From Bdellovibrionia bacterium (GTDB taxonomy: Bacteria; Bdellovibrionota; Bdellovibrionia; Bdellovibrionales; JAGQZY01): a stretch of DNA of 64,000 bases. Within the stretch, counting starts at the first letter, position 1, and every line of letters starts with the position of its first letter. The stretch spans positions 1 to 64,000 of the forward strand of contig JAUHWH010000009.1 of assembly GCA_030424715.1 (NCBI GenBank). Reading direction: 5' to 3'. The notes under the pieces were generated by a model that was not told the DNA's origin, searched no databases, and was given only the letters and a program-made list of their open reading frames with translations. Shown piece after piece: positions 1-9,776 of the stretch. Made by a program: the position numbers and the translations under genes.

Positions 1-913
1 GGTTACCCATGTTAATGGCACCCGACATGGTTCCCCCCGCTAGAGCTAACTTTGTAGAGTCTCCTGCCGGAGCTCCTGCGGTCCATTGGTTGCCATCCCA
101 GTACATCACGTGGCCGGATTGACCAGCGGCGAGGCTTGTGATCGTGGTGTTGTCAGCCGCCGCACCACCAATGGAGTTATCAACATAATTTTTATTCGTG
201 GCATCGTTAGCCGCTGTTGGCGTTGCGACATTGGTGACCTTGTTAGAGTTCATTGAGAAGTCGCCACTGGGGCTGCTTTGCAAATACTGCGAGCTACTTC
301 CGCCAATAAGGGCTAAGAGTTCGGTGTGGTTGGCGCCATCGAAGACGTTTTGCAAGTTGGCTTGGGTTAAAACGTAAGAGCCATTGGTGTTTACGGTCAA
401 AAGGTCGGTCGGTGTTAAACCTGCGATGCTGGCAGCATTGGATGCATAAGGGACGCTGACGATATTGTGATCTTGGGTTAGGGTTTGAGGACCCGTGCCG
501 TCATCAAAAGTCACGCGAAGCTTGCGGCCATGGTCGGCGGCTGGCGTATAACTACCCACAGAAGCACATGTCGTTGGTGACACGACACCGGTGCTGTTGC
601 TCAAGGCTTTAGCGAGATCGTTGGGTCCTAAATCTTCGTAGTCAGAACCACTTCGAGAGCCTTCACCCACTGTCAGTGCGAACACTCCGTTGGAACCTGA
701 CATGTTAAGAGTGTGCTTTTCTTCGTAGAGCACACATTCTTCAGCGCCAGGAGAAAGAACTTCAATAGTAAAGGTGACATTGTTGCCCTCTAGAGCTTGT
801 CCAGTGGGCGTGACGATTTGGCCTTGATAGGTGAACTTCGCAGGCGAAGCCAAACCGGTACAACTCCAAAAAAGGAGAATCAGAAAAAGGATAGAACGTT
901 CAATTTTCCTCAC
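1..913 (-). CDS. Fibre-like surface protein, N-terminal part (runs off window start)
   Basis: About 304 N-terminal residues are visible. A signal-like hydrophobic stretch (residues 5-19) is followed by a beta-rich region beginning AKFTYQGQIVTPTG. Further on it reads NKVTNVATPTAANDATNKNYVDN and then LALAGGTMSGAINMGN, the repeat style of phage tail-fibre-like and trimeric surface proteins that are common in Bdellovibrio. The start is inferred as GTG at 911-913, because an in-frame stop lies three codons upstream and no ATG precedes the signal sequence. Binding to other cells or surfaces would be inference. Bases 301-622 have a decayed, gap-free second copy at 61805-62126. The C-terminus lies outside the window, so the total length and any anchor domain are unknown. 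Confidence 0.75.
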   Translation of the reverse strand, partial: MRKIERSILFLILLFWSCTGLASPAKFTYQGQIVTPTGQALEGNNVTFTIEVLSPGAEECVLYEEKHTLNMSGSNGVFALTVGEGSRSGSDYEDLGPNDLAKALSNSTGVVSPTTCASVGSYTPAADHGRKLRVTFDDGTGPQTLTQDHNIVSVPYASNAASIAGLTPTDLLTVNTNGSYVLTQANLQNVFDGANHTELLALIGGSSSQYLQSSPSGDFSMNSNKVTNVATPTAANDATNKNYVDNSIGGAAADNTTITSLAAGQSGHVMYWDGNQWTAGAPAGDSTKLALAGGTMSGAINMGN

Positions 914-1359
914 ATCTTCTTATCGGAAAAAAGAGCCAGCACTAGAGGAAGTAATAGACAAATAAATCCTAAAATATAACTTTAATGTCTCAATTTCAGA
1001 AACGACTCCTTCGACAGATTCAGGCCATCAGCAATTGTCTTGAAACGATACAAATGCATCCAAAGTCAAATGCAAGTTAACTAATAAATGATTCTCAAAA
1101 GGATTGGTTCGAATTCATCAGCACGATCATCTTTTGGGCGAGCCTTTAGTGTGATTTCGAGAGTTCATTTTCCCTGAATATCGCAAGAGCTGAATTGCCG
1201 AGAAAATGGCGATCTTTTTGACAATCTCAAATTGAGACGGATGTCTCCCAAGTAATAAAAAATTGTGAGTCTTATTTACGGGGTTTTTAGGGATTCGACT
1301 TAAGAAGCCATATGTTTGATCCGAGAAGAGGTTAGTTGAACATCATGGGAGAATCAGAA
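914..1359. other. Divergent intergenic region, no gene seen
   Basis: This AT-rich spacer lies between the fibre-like gene on the minus strand and the pentapeptide lipoprotein on the plus strand. It should hold promoters for both. A TTGACA at 1218-1223 has no good -10 box at normal spacing. A short dyad, TCTCAAATTGAGA, lies just after it. No ORF with a credible ribosome binding site was found. Confidence 0.4.
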
Positions 1360-2064
1360 ATGAAAATGAAAGTATTCCTTTTACTAGGTGCGATAGCGAT
1401 TCTTTGTTCTTGTGAGAAATCTTCCATGGAAAATGTCAGCAAACCCAAATACTTCTTCAGTTGGTCTGAAGACTCGAAAACAGGTTCATGCAAAAATAAA
1501 GAGGGCGTGGAAGGCTACAATCCCCGTTTCATTGGCCCATGTGGCGACTTACGAGGCTACAACTTCAGCATCAACTCCTTGGACGGTGTCGACCTTCGCG
1601 GCGCCATTCTCGATGGCATGAACCTTGGTGGAATATCTCTTAACGGAGCCAACCTTATGGCCGTCAAAGCCCGAGGGACCGTTTTTAGCGACAGCCAGCT
1701 CAATGGTGCGAAGCTCAGGTATGGACACTTTGAAGGCTCAAAGTTCAGCAACACCCAGCTCAACGGTGCTGATCTTCGCAATGGCTTTTTTAGTGGAGTG
1801 ATTTTAGACGAAGCCAGTCTGTTTGGCGCGAATCTTTCTGAGTCCGATTTGGGTGGTGCCGTTTTCACTGAGAAACTCGATACCGCCAACCTAAAGAACG
1901 CACGGGTCACCTACGGCACCCGGCTCCCCTTCGATGAGAAGATGGCGAGCAACTACGGTATGAAGCAAGCCAACGCCCACAATGATGAAATCGCTAAAAA
2001 ACAGAGTGCAAAAAAGGAAGAGCGAGCTCCCGCCAGCCAAGACGAGGTCTCACTCACACCCTAA
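1360..2064 (+). CDS. Pentapeptide-repeat lipoprotein
   Basis: The start is ATG 1360, with GGGAG eight bases upstream; a TTG 24 bases earlier has no such site. The N-terminus MKMKVFLLLGAIAILCSC is a signal peptide ending in a lipobox-like LCSC, so export and lipidation are likely. Residues about 60-180 are built of A(D/N)LxG-type pentapeptide units (for example LRGAILDGMNLGGISLNGANL), which form right-handed quadrilateral beta-helices in this family. The C-terminus is a charged Lys/Glu-rich tail. Such proteins are usually scaffolds or binding proteins rather than enzymes; the partner here is unknown. It stands alone between two intergenic regions. Confidence 0.8.
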   Translation: MKMKVFLLLGAIAILCSCEKSSMENVSKPKYFFSWSEDSKTGSCKNKEGVEGYNPRFIGPCGDLRGYNFSINSLDGVDLRGAILDGMNLGGISLNGANLMAVKARGTVFSDSQLNGAKLRYGHFEGSKFSNTQLNGADLRNGFFSGVILDEASLFGANLSESDLGGAVFTEKLDTANLKNARVTYGTRLPFDEKMASNYGMKQANAHNDEIAKKQSAKKEERAPASQDEVSLTP

Positions 2065-2400
2065 AGGCCTGATAAATAGATTCGCCTTTCCAAACACTCC
2101 CCCTCCTTAAGTCTAAAAACTTGTTTTATTTCGGCAAGGCTGCTGAACAACCCGAGTGAAGGACCACACTCCACACTGAAGTAAGGTCCCATGAGTGTGT
2201 AACTTCAACAAGATCGAGATTGAAACTATTGCAGCCTCAGAGAGGAAATCCCAGTTTTTGGACGACATCTAGTATAACCCCTGTGGGACAACAAATGGGT
2301 TTTGGGATCTTTCGATTTTCTATGGTGTTATCGACTCTCAGTCGACAAACTCCTGACAGAACTCATTTTCAAATATTTAGGACTTATTAAAGGGGTGTCT
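2065..2400 (+). other. Intergenic region upstream of the VWA-like gene
   Basis: About 336 bases without a supported gene. A weak stem, AAAGGC (2063-2068) with GCCTTT about 15 bases on, follows the lipoprotein stop but lacks a U-tract. TATAAC at 2273-2278 could be a -10 box for the next gene, with no convincing -35. The open frame reaching upstream of 2401 has no ribosome binding site or protein-like composition. Confidence 0.35.
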
Positions 2401-3303
2401 ATGTTTCTTCTCAGATGTTTTCTTCTATTGTGTTTCACTTTCCAGGGAGCCGATAGCTTCGCCAACGAGCAGAGCAAACCCAAAGTGTCGCTTCATATCC
2501 AAGTGGATCGCAGCGCCTCGGTGTTTGGTCCAGACCCAGGTAGCTACCCGGCCACCCAGAAGCGCGACTGGCTTTACCCCATGGAAAAAATCAGAGGATT
2601 GGCCTCTGAAATCAGTCGAATCTTGAAGGATTCCCACTGCGACTATGAAATCTCCGTAGGTGGCATTCTCTACAATGATTCACAGTGGAACAATCTTGAG
2701 CCTTTTGCGCAACCAGGAACACCCCAGGTGATCACACAAGATGTTGATAACGAAGTGGCGGCTAGCCTGATTCAACAGCGACTGACAAACCCCACTTTTG
2801 CCGATCCAGGAGTCATGCTCCCCTACGGTAGTAGCGAAATCCTATACACCAGTACAGTAGAGTTCATTAAACAGTATCGAAGCCGATTTGCCAATAAGGC
2901 CGTTGTCGGCACTCTGCTGATCACCGATGCCGGGCCCGCGTTTGAACGCTACACCCCCGAGGAGGCCATCAATGAGATCCATAGCGTTTTGGGCGAGAAC
3001 ACCATTTACGTGCCGGGCGCTCTAGCCTACCCCTTTCTGGGTGACTCCAATAGAGAGAAAAACACGGCCTCTTGCAAAAGAGATCCAGACACTGTCGATG
3101 GAGAGGGCATGATCAACTATAATAAAGACACCCACAAAATGACCTACTTCGACTGGTCACAAACCAAGGTCCTTGATCTACACCGCTTTAATAGAATTGG
3201 GCGTGGCTACACCTGGGATATCTGCAGCCCAAACTACAAAGAATCCTTGCGAGATTTTCTGATCATGTTTCTGGATGCCGGAAGCTGCAACCTACGAGTT
3301 TAG
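2401..3303 (+). CDS. Exported von Willebrand factor A-like protein
   Basis: ATG 2401 is preceded by AAAGGGG at suitable spacing. The frame extends further upstream, but that part is not signal-like. The first 19 residues (MFLLRCFLLLCFTFQGADS) form a signal peptide. The mature protein begins with a beta strand and D-R-S-A-S (VSLHIQVDRSASV), matching the DxSxS metal site of VWA folds. Later come TLLITDAGPAFERYTPEEAINEI, typical of the second metal-site region, and several cysteines suited to periplasmic disulfides. About 300 residues in total. The family commonly mediates protein contacts. The target is unknown and no operon partner is evident. Confidence 0.65.
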   Translation: MFLLRCFLLLCFTFQGADSFANEQSKPKVSLHIQVDRSASVFGPDPGSYPATQKRDWLYPMEKIRGLASEISRILKDSHCDYEISVGGILYNDSQWNNLEPFAQPGTPQVITQDVDNEVAASLIQQRLTNPTFADPGVMLPYGSSEILYTSTVEFIKQYRSRFANKAVVGTLLITDAGPAFERYTPEEAINEIHSVLGENTIYVPGALAYPFLGDSNREKNTASCKRDPDTVDGEGMINYNKDTHKMTYFDWSQTKVLDLHRFNRIGRGYTWDICSPNYKESLRDFLIMFLDAGSCNLRV

Positions 3304-3424
3304 CACTCACGCTGTGTCTCCATCGGCATAGCCGCAACCAAAGCCAGCTGTGTCTCTTGCCAGCAGTAGGGACCCGGCTTTGCTTAGCGATGTGAAAGGA
3401 CTTTAAAAGCTCACAATCGCGCCC

Positions 3425-3445
3425 CCTCACTGAGAATCAGTGAGG
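3425..3445. other. Perfect 9-bp hairpin between convergent genes
   Basis: CCTCACTGA and TCAGTGAGG form a perfect 9-bp stem with a GAA loop. It lies between the VWA-like gene and the end of smc, which converge on it. Neither strand has a U-tract directly after the stem, so it is not a canonical intrinsic terminator. Its position suggests a transcript-end structure. Confidence 0.4.
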
Positions 3446-3476
3446 CTTATGGAAAAATACGATGAATGATAAGTTC

Positions 3477-6400
3477 TTAACGAATCGAGGGCATGGTTGT
3501 GTCGCCAAGATTGACGGAAACCATTTTCGACACCCCTTTTTCTTCCATAGTGACGCCATAAAGCTTCTCGGCAATCTCCATAGTGTACTTGTTGTGGGTC
3601 ACAACGATGATCTGTGAACGCTTGGCCATTTCTTTCACAAGGTCGTTAAAGCGCATCACGTTCGCGTCATCCAGTGGGGCATCAACCTCATCCAGTAGAC
3701 AATAAGGCGACGGCTTCACCAAAAAGATAGAGAACACTAGCGAGACCGCGGTCAGAGCTTTTTCTCCACCCGAGAGGAGCGACACGCTTTGCAGCTTTTT
3801 GCCCGGTGGTTTTGAAACAATATCAATACCCATTTCGTCTTTCTCAGGATCTTCGATAAGGATCAAACGAGCTTCACCCCCACCAAAAAGAACCGGAAAC
3901 ACTCGCTGAAAGCGGTCGTTCACAGCCTCAAAAGTCTCTTTAAAACGTTTTGAGCAAATACGATTGATACGATCAATCACCTTTGTTAGCTGCGACTTCG
4001 CATCTGTTAGATCGGTGTACTGTTTGCTCAAAAACTCATAGCGATCGGCCAACTCATCGTATTCTTCGATGGCGGAGAGATTCACTTCACCAATACGATT
4101 GAGTTTTTCCTTTAAAATTTTGATTTGCTGTTGAGAGTCCTTGAGATCACCTTCGCGCTGCGCATACTCATCAGCGATTTGGCTGAGATCTTTTTGGTAC
4201 TTCTCTTCAATGTGCGATGTCAGGTTTTCCTCTTTCATCTTAGCTTGCTCAAGAACCAGCTGACTTTCGTTCATAATGGACTGCTGCTTGTTTTTGTCAG
4301 TCATCATGGCTGAAAGCTTCTCTTGCAGTTCAAACATGCGGGAGTTGGACTCTTCGAACTCATTGCGCATTTTGGCCAACTGCGCCTCTTGCTCTTCAAC
4401 CTTTTGAATCAAGATTTCGAGCTCAACCTTTTTCTCTTCCATTAGAATCTGGCTCTCTGTCATCACTTGAGAGTTTTTAGAAGACTCCGCGTCCATTTTG
4501 TTCATCTGTTCACGAACATCAGAGAGTGAGCGTTCCAAGCGCTCGTGCTCGGCGCGAACACCAATAAGCTCTTGTTGCTTTTTGGCGCTCTCGACCTGCA
4601 AGTGAGTCACGCTCTCTTGCAACCCATCAATTCCCATTTTTTCGGTTTCGAGGGTATTGGTGAGCTCTTCGATACGAGCTTCGAGGGTTTCTCTCTTTAA
4701 CGCCATCTCTTCGATGTGCTGAACTAACTCGGCCAATTCATTTTGCTTGTTTTTTTGCCGATCCAGAACGCTATCCATTTCTTTTTCTTGTTTTTCAAAA
4801 GCCACTTTAACGTTACTCAGTTCGGCTTCAGCGCGCTCAAAGTCTTTTTTCAAGCCAGCGACCAAAATCTCTTTTTCTGTTTGATCTTTTTTAGCATTGG
4901 TCAAATTTTCTTCGACATGCTTGAGTTGCGAAGTCACAGATTTGAGTGCCGTCGTAGCCAAAGCAAGTTTGCCGGACCATTCTTCTTTTTGGGTGCGTAA
5001 TTCGTCGATTTCGCGCTCCCGCTTTAACACACCAGTGGAGGCATCCCCTTTATGGCCACCACTCAGCATGCCCTCGCGGGTGAGCACATCGCCCTCAAGG
5101 GTTACGAAGGTCCAAGCCGGGAATTGCGAACGTAGATTCATACCCTCACGGATGTTTTCAACAACAGCAACATCGGCAAGCAAACTGTGGATGGTTTCTT
5201 TGTGTTTTTCAGGAACCTCTATGACTTCATTAAGCAGACCTTCAACCCCATTGCAATTCTTTAGCATGGAGACTTCTGAACCATCGTGGCTTTGTAGAGC
5301 ACCGCCTGCAGAGTAAAAAGTGGAGCGCCCGGACTTCTGTTCTTTTAAATAGTCCACAGCTTCTAGGGATTTTTGCTGGTCTTGTGACACTAGCATCTGT
5401 AGCTTTGGACCGAGGGCCGCCTCGAGAGCGACTTCATACTTTTCTGGAACCCGCACGATATCGGAGACCGGTTGAAAGCTCTTGCGAGCCTCCTGTTCTT
5501 CTGGCGTCAAACCTTCGAGGCTCTCTTTTTGCCAGAACATCACCGATTTCACGCCTTCTTGAAAACCCTCAAAGTTGTCTCTGAGATTTTCTAGTCCGTA
5601 GAGGCGAGAAACCACCTCGTTGAGTTTATCTTTAAACTCGGCCACTTCTGATTCTTTATTTTGTAAATTCCCATGGAGTTCTTTTTTCTGCGCTTCAAGC
5701 GCGTCGACATCGTTGAGAATTTCCATCTGCATTTGACGTTCTTGCTCGTAAGTTCCAAAAACTTTTTTGTGAGCTTGTTCAAACTCTTGCTTTTTGTCTT
5801 GCAACTCGTCCATGGCATTGCGGACCTGATTGACCTCGCGCTCGAGATTGGCAACGGCCTCTTCGAGGCTCCCCTGCTTTGAACGGGTTTGAGTTTCAGC
5901 ACCAGATAACGACAACAGCTCACGACGCTTGTCACTGAGCTCATTGTCACTGGCTTCGATAACAGATTTGCGTTCGTCAAAGTGGCTGTTTTGAGTTTCG
6001 TACTCGCTTTTTAGCTCATTAGCTAAACGCTCGACATCGGCCAGGCGTTGGGTCACTTGATTGAAGTCATTAAGTAAAGTCTGTTCACGAATTTGGTTTT
6101 CACCAATGAGAGAACCCGCCATTTCGTTGGATCGCTTGGCTTGTTCGATTTCGAAACGCAATTCTTGAATTTCGTTTTCACGGGTGCGTACCTTATCTTG
6201 ATTTTCTTTTAGAGTGACACGAAAGTCTTCAATGACTTTTTCGCCTTCAACAGCGCCTCCGCGAAGCTGAGCGACCTCGGCTTCGAGAGTGGCCACTTGA
6301 GCTTCGCTTTCGACAGAGGTATTTTGAGCTTGTTCGAACTCGGCCTGGGCGTCCTCAACCTTTGCCTTAAGGTCAACATACTCTTTCGACGACACCCACA

Positions 6401-7088
6401 AATCGATGTCTTCAACTTCGGTTTTAAGTTTACGGTAACGTTCAGCACGCTGGGCTTGCCGCTGCAAACTGTCGAGCTGTCGCTTCAATTCTCCAATGAT
6501 GTCTTGCAAGCGAACCAGGTTGGCGTCAGTGGCCTTAAGCTTGCGCTGAGATTCTCTTTTCCGGGCCTTAAATTTTGTAATCCCCGCCGCTTCTTCTATA
6601 AGAACTCTTCGCTCTTCGGGCTTTGACGTAACAATTCGTCCGATCATCCCCTGCTGAATAATAGAAAAACCTTTGGAGCCCGCCCCAGTGTCCATGAAGA
6701 TTTCATGAATATCACGCAAACGAGCCGGCTCTTTATTGACCAAATACTCCGACTCACCGGAGCGATGCAAACGACGAGTCACCATGACCTCGGAATGATT
6801 GAGGTACTTCACCGGAAATGGGCCACCATCGTTTTCAAGGGTCAAGGACACCTCGCACATACCGAGTGAGGCGTAGCCTTCGGCTCCAGCAAAAATCACG
6901 TCTTCCATACTAGAACCACGCAAATGCTTGGCTGACATTTCACCCATGACCCAAACCAAAGCGTCCACGATATTGGATTTTCCACAACCGTTGGGACCGA
7001 CAACACCGGTGATACCGGCGTCGAAATGAATAACTGTACGATCTTTAAATGACTTGAACCCAACCAGTTCTAATTTTTTAATCCGCAA
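3477..7088 (-). CDS. smc: Chromosome segregation protein SMC
   Basis: 1203 residues, a normal full length for bacterial SMC. The N-terminal ATPase half has the Walker A GPNGCGKSN at residues 31-39. Long coiled coils rich in Glu, Gln and Lys flank a hinge at roughly residues 520-680. The C-terminal half carries the ABC signature LLSGGEKAL and Walker B YCLLDEVDAPLDD. SMC dimers with ScpA/ScpB organise the nucleoid and promote chromosome segregation in the cytoplasm. The start ATG has GAGGGG seven bases upstream. It is the last gene of an apparent glyS-ppdK-smc run, 21 bases after ppdK, so cotranscription is likely. scpA and scpB are not in this window. Confidence 0.97.
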   Translation of the reverse strand: MRIKKLELVGFKSFKDRTVIHFDAGITGVVGPNGCGKSNIVDALVWVMGEMSAKHLRGSSMEDVIFAGAEGYASLGMCEVSLTLENDGGPFPVKYLNHSEVMVTRRLHRSGESEYLVNKEPARLRDIHEIFMDTGAGSKGFSIIQQGMIGRIVTSKPEERRVLIEEAAGITKFKARKRESQRKLKATDANLVRLQDIIGELKRQLDSLQRQAQRAERYRKLKTEVEDIDLWVSSKEYVDLKAKVEDAQAEFEQAQNTSVESEAQVATLEAEVAQLRGGAVEGEKVIEDFRVTLKENQDKVRTRENEIQELRFEIEQAKRSNEMAGSLIGENQIREQTLLNDFNQVTQRLADVERLANELKSEYETQNSHFDERKSVIEASDNELSDKRRELLSLSGAETQTRSKQGSLEEAVANLEREVNQVRNAMDELQDKKQEFEQAHKKVFGTYEQERQMQMEILNDVDALEAQKKELHGNLQNKESEVAEFKDKLNEVVSRLYGLENLRDNFEGFQEGVKSVMFWQKESLEGLTPEEQEARKSFQPVSDIVRVPEKYEVALEAALGPKLQMLVSQDQQKSLEAVDYLKEQKSGRSTFYSAGGALQSHDGSEVSMLKNCNGVEGLLNEVIEVPEKHKETIHSLLADVAVVENIREGMNLRSQFPAWTFVTLEGDVLTREGMLSGGHKGDASTGVLKREREIDELRTQKEEWSGKLALATTALKSVTSQLKHVEENLTNAKKDQTEKEILVAGLKKDFERAEAELSNVKVAFEKQEKEMDSVLDRQKNKQNELAELVQHIEEMALKRETLEARIEELTNTLETEKMGIDGLQESVTHLQVESAKKQQELIGVRAEHERLERSLSDVREQMNKMDAESSKNSQVMTESQILMEEKKVELEILIQKVEEQEAQLAKMRNEFEESNSRMFELQEKLSAMMTDKNKQQSIMNESQLVLEQAKMKEENLTSHIEEKYQKDLSQIADEYAQREGDLKDSQQQIKILKEKLNRIGEVNLSAIEEYDELADRYEFLSKQYTDLTDAKSQLTKVIDRINRICSKRFKETFEAVNDRFQRVFPVLFGGGEARLILIEDPEKDEMGIDIVSKPPGKKLQSVSLLSGGEKALTAVSLVFSIFLVKPSPYCLLDEVDAPLDDANVMRFNDLVKEMAKRSQIIVVTHNKYTMEIAEKLYGVTMEEKGVSKMVSVNLGDTTMPSIR

Positions 7089-7109
7089 TGTTGATCCCCT
7101 CTGGTGAAG

Positions 7110-9767
7110 TTAGCTCAATGCGGCTTGGGCAGCAGCCAGACGCGCAATGGGCACTCGGAATGGCGAGCAGCTCACATAGTCCATACCCGCCTGGGCAAAG
7201 AACTCGATGCTAGCGGGGTCTCCGCCATGCTCTCCACATATCCCGACTTTTAAGTCTGTCTTGGAGCCTCGACCAAGGTCAACTCCCATTTTTACCAATT
7301 TCCCGACTCCGCTCTGATCAAGGGAGACGAAGGGGTCACAGGCGTAAATGCCTTTAGAAACGTAGGTATTGAGGAAGCGTCCAGAATCGTCGCGAGACAG
7401 ACCCAAGGTGGTCTGCGTCAAGTCGTTCGTGCCAAAGCTAAAAAAGTCAGCATATTCAGCCACTTCGTCCGCAGTGACAGCCGCACGAGGCAACTCAATC
7501 ATGGTGCCTATTTGGTAATCAAAGTTCACATCCTGCTCACGCTTTACATTCTCCAGAGTTTGCACAACCAGCTCTCGTAGCAACGATAGCTCTTTGGCTT
7601 CGCCCACCAAAGGAATCATAATCTCAGGGACCAACTTGTTACCCTCTTTGGTCAACTGCGCGGTGGCCTCAGCAATGGCCTTAGCCTGCATCACATAGAC
7701 CTCGGGATAAGTGATGGCCAGGCGGCAGCCCCGATGCCCCAACATGGGGTTGAACTCGTGCAGCACCTTCACTTTGGTGCGAAGATCACTAAAAGGAACG
7801 TCCAAACGCTGAGCCAGCTCTTTGGCTTCTTCATCGTTATGAGGCAAAAATTCGTGGAGAGGAGGGTCCAGCAGGCGAATTGTCACCGGACGGTCACCCA
7901 TCACCTTTAAGATTCCGTAAAAGTCTTCACGCTGCATGGGCAGCAATTGCGATAAAGCTCGTTCGCGCTCTTCTTTGTTTTCCGCAAGGATCATGCGTCG
8001 GACCCAATCGATTCTTTCGGCAGCAAAAAACATATGCTCAGTTCGGCAAAGACCAATCCCTTCGGCTCCGAACTCAATTGCTGTTTGAGCATCAGCCGGT
8101 GTGTCCGCATTGGTGCGAACCTTCAGTTTGCGATAACGATCGGCAATTTCCATAATGCGCTCAAAAGGCCCATCCACTTGAGGCGGGATGGTTTTTACTT
8201 CACCAAGAAACAGTTCACCGGTACTACCATCCAACGTGACAATCTCTCCCTCTTTAACCACATAGCCATTGGCTCGAAATTCTTTTTCAAGCTCGTTAAC
8301 ACTGACATCACCGCAACCGGCGACACAGCACTTGCCCATGCCTCGGGCCACAACAGCAGCGTGAGAGGTCATCCCACCCCGAGAGGTTAAGATCCCTTCG
8401 GCAGCAATCATGCCCTCGATGTCTTCAGGGGATGTTTCGACTCGTACAAGAATCACCTTTTCGCCATTTTCTTTGCCGGCGACCGCGGCTTCACTGGTGA
8501 AAACCACCTTTCCGGAAACACCACCGGGGCTGGCAGGTAAACCTTTGGCCACCGTGGTGCGCTCACTGTCGGGGTCGAGGGTGGGATGCAATAGTTGATC
8601 TAAACTGGCCGGCTCCACCCGCATGACTGCTTCTTTCTCAGTAATGAGTTTTTCATCGATCATCTCAACAGCGATGCGCAAAGCGGCCCGGGCCGTTCTT
8701 TTACCGGTGCGGGTTTGCAACATCCAAAGCTTGCCATTTTCCATGGTGAACTCGATGTCTTGCATGTCGCGATAATGCTTTTCCAATTTTTGATAAGTGG
8801 CGACCAGCTCTTTGTAAACCTCGGGGCACTCATCTTCAAGAGAGCGTAAGCCCGTGCCTTCTGCCGCGACCCGAGTGATGGGCTGGGGTGTGCGAATCCC
8901 GGCGACCACGTCTTCCCCTTGGGCGTTCATCAGGTACTCACCAAAAAAGACTTTCTCACCGGTGGATGGATCCCGCGTGAAGGCCACGCCCGTTCCAGAC
9001 GTCTCACCGAGGTTTCCGAAGACCATGGACTGCACATTCACAGCCGTTCCCCACTCATCGGGGATGCCGTTAAGGCGACGGTAAGTAAAAGCGCGGTCGT
9101 TGTTCCAGCTGGCAAAAACAGCCTCGATGGCTCCCCAGAGTTGCTCTTCGGGATCCATGGGAAAAGTTTTTGAGGTGGTCTCTGAAATTTGAGTTTTGAA
9201 TTGCTCCACTAAAGACTGCAGGTCTTGAACAGTCAGATCGGTGTCTTTTTGATAACCCTTGGCATCTTTAAGATCCTCTAAAGTCATTTCTAAAAGAGAG
9301 GTGTTCATGTTGAGCACCACATTGGAATACATCTGAATGAATCGTCGATAAGAATCCCAGGCAAAACGCTCGTTGTTAGAGCTCTTCGCAAGGCCCTGTA
9401 CGGTCTCGTCGTTCAAGCCGAGGTTAAGAATGGTGTCCATCATTCCGGGCATGGAAGCTCTCGCCCCCGATCGCACACTGACTAACAGCGGATTGCTGGT
9501 GTCCCCAAATTTTTTGCCAATCTTTTTTTCAACTCTGGTAAGAGCTTCGGACACTTGCTTGCGAACCGCATCTGGTAACTTTTCACCGGCGCTGTAGAAC
9601 TCTGCGCAGACGTCAGTCGCAATGGTAAAGCCCGGCGGCACCGGTATGTCTAAGTTGGTCATCTCGGCAAGGTTGGCACCTTTGCCGCCCAAAGTGTTCT
9701 TCATGGTCGCATCGCCCTCGGACTCTCCTTGGGCAAAAAAGTAAACGTATTTTTGAGAATCATTCAT
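7110..9767 (-). CDS. ppdK: Pyruvate, phosphate dikinase
   Basis: 885 residues, the usual family size. The enzyme interconverts pyruvate, ATP and phosphate with phosphoenolpyruvate, AMP and pyrophosphate. The N-terminal ATP-binding part opens with GGKGANLAEM. The central phosphohistidine domain has the signature SRGGMTSHAAVVARGMGK, whose His carries the phosphate. The C-terminal PEP/pyruvate barrel has GIGLCRTEHMFF and ends with CGEHGGDP and the catalytic-loop Cys-Ser-Pro-Phe. All key motifs are intact. It lies between glyS and smc with 9- and 21-base gaps, suggesting one transcript. A role at the PEP-pyruvate node during growth on amino acids is inference. Confidence 0.97.
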   Translation of the reverse strand: MNDSQKYVYFFAQGESEGDATMKNTLGGKGANLAEMTNLDIPVPPGFTIATDVCAEFYSAGEKLPDAVRKQVSEALTRVEKKIGKKFGDTSNPLLVSVRSGARASMPGMMDTILNLGLNDETVQGLAKSSNNERFAWDSYRRFIQMYSNVVLNMNTSLLEMTLEDLKDAKGYQKDTDLTVQDLQSLVEQFKTQISETTSKTFPMDPEEQLWGAIEAVFASWNNDRAFTYRRLNGIPDEWGTAVNVQSMVFGNLGETSGTGVAFTRDPSTGEKVFFGEYLMNAQGEDVVAGIRTPQPITRVAAEGTGLRSLEDECPEVYKELVATYQKLEKHYRDMQDIEFTMENGKLWMLQTRTGKRTARAALRIAVEMIDEKLITEKEAVMRVEPASLDQLLHPTLDPDSERTTVAKGLPASPGGVSGKVVFTSEAAVAGKENGEKVILVRVETSPEDIEGMIAAEGILTSRGGMTSHAAVVARGMGKCCVAGCGDVSVNELEKEFRANGYVVKEGEIVTLDGSTGELFLGEVKTIPPQVDGPFERIMEIADRYRKLKVRTNADTPADAQTAIEFGAEGIGLCRTEHMFFAAERIDWVRRMILAENKEERERALSQLLPMQREDFYGILKVMGDRPVTIRLLDPPLHEFLPHNDEEAKELAQRLDVPFSDLRTKVKVLHEFNPMLGHRGCRLAITYPEVYVMQAKAIAEATAQLTKEGNKLVPEIMIPLVGEAKELSLLRELVVQTLENVKREQDVNFDYQIGTMIELPRAAVTADEVAEYADFFSFGTNDLTQTTLGLSRDDSGRFLNTYVSKGIYACDPFVSLDQSGVGKLVKMGVDLGRGSKTDLKVGICGEHGGDPASIEFFAQAGMDYVSCSPFRVPIARLAAAQAALS

Positions 9768-9776
9768 AATAAAACC

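Noticed and set aside
4125-6626. Several plus-strand open frames opposite smc
   Set aside because: They lie entirely inside the intact smc coding sequence, have no ribosome sites, and their composition reflects the reverse complement of coiled-coil codons.
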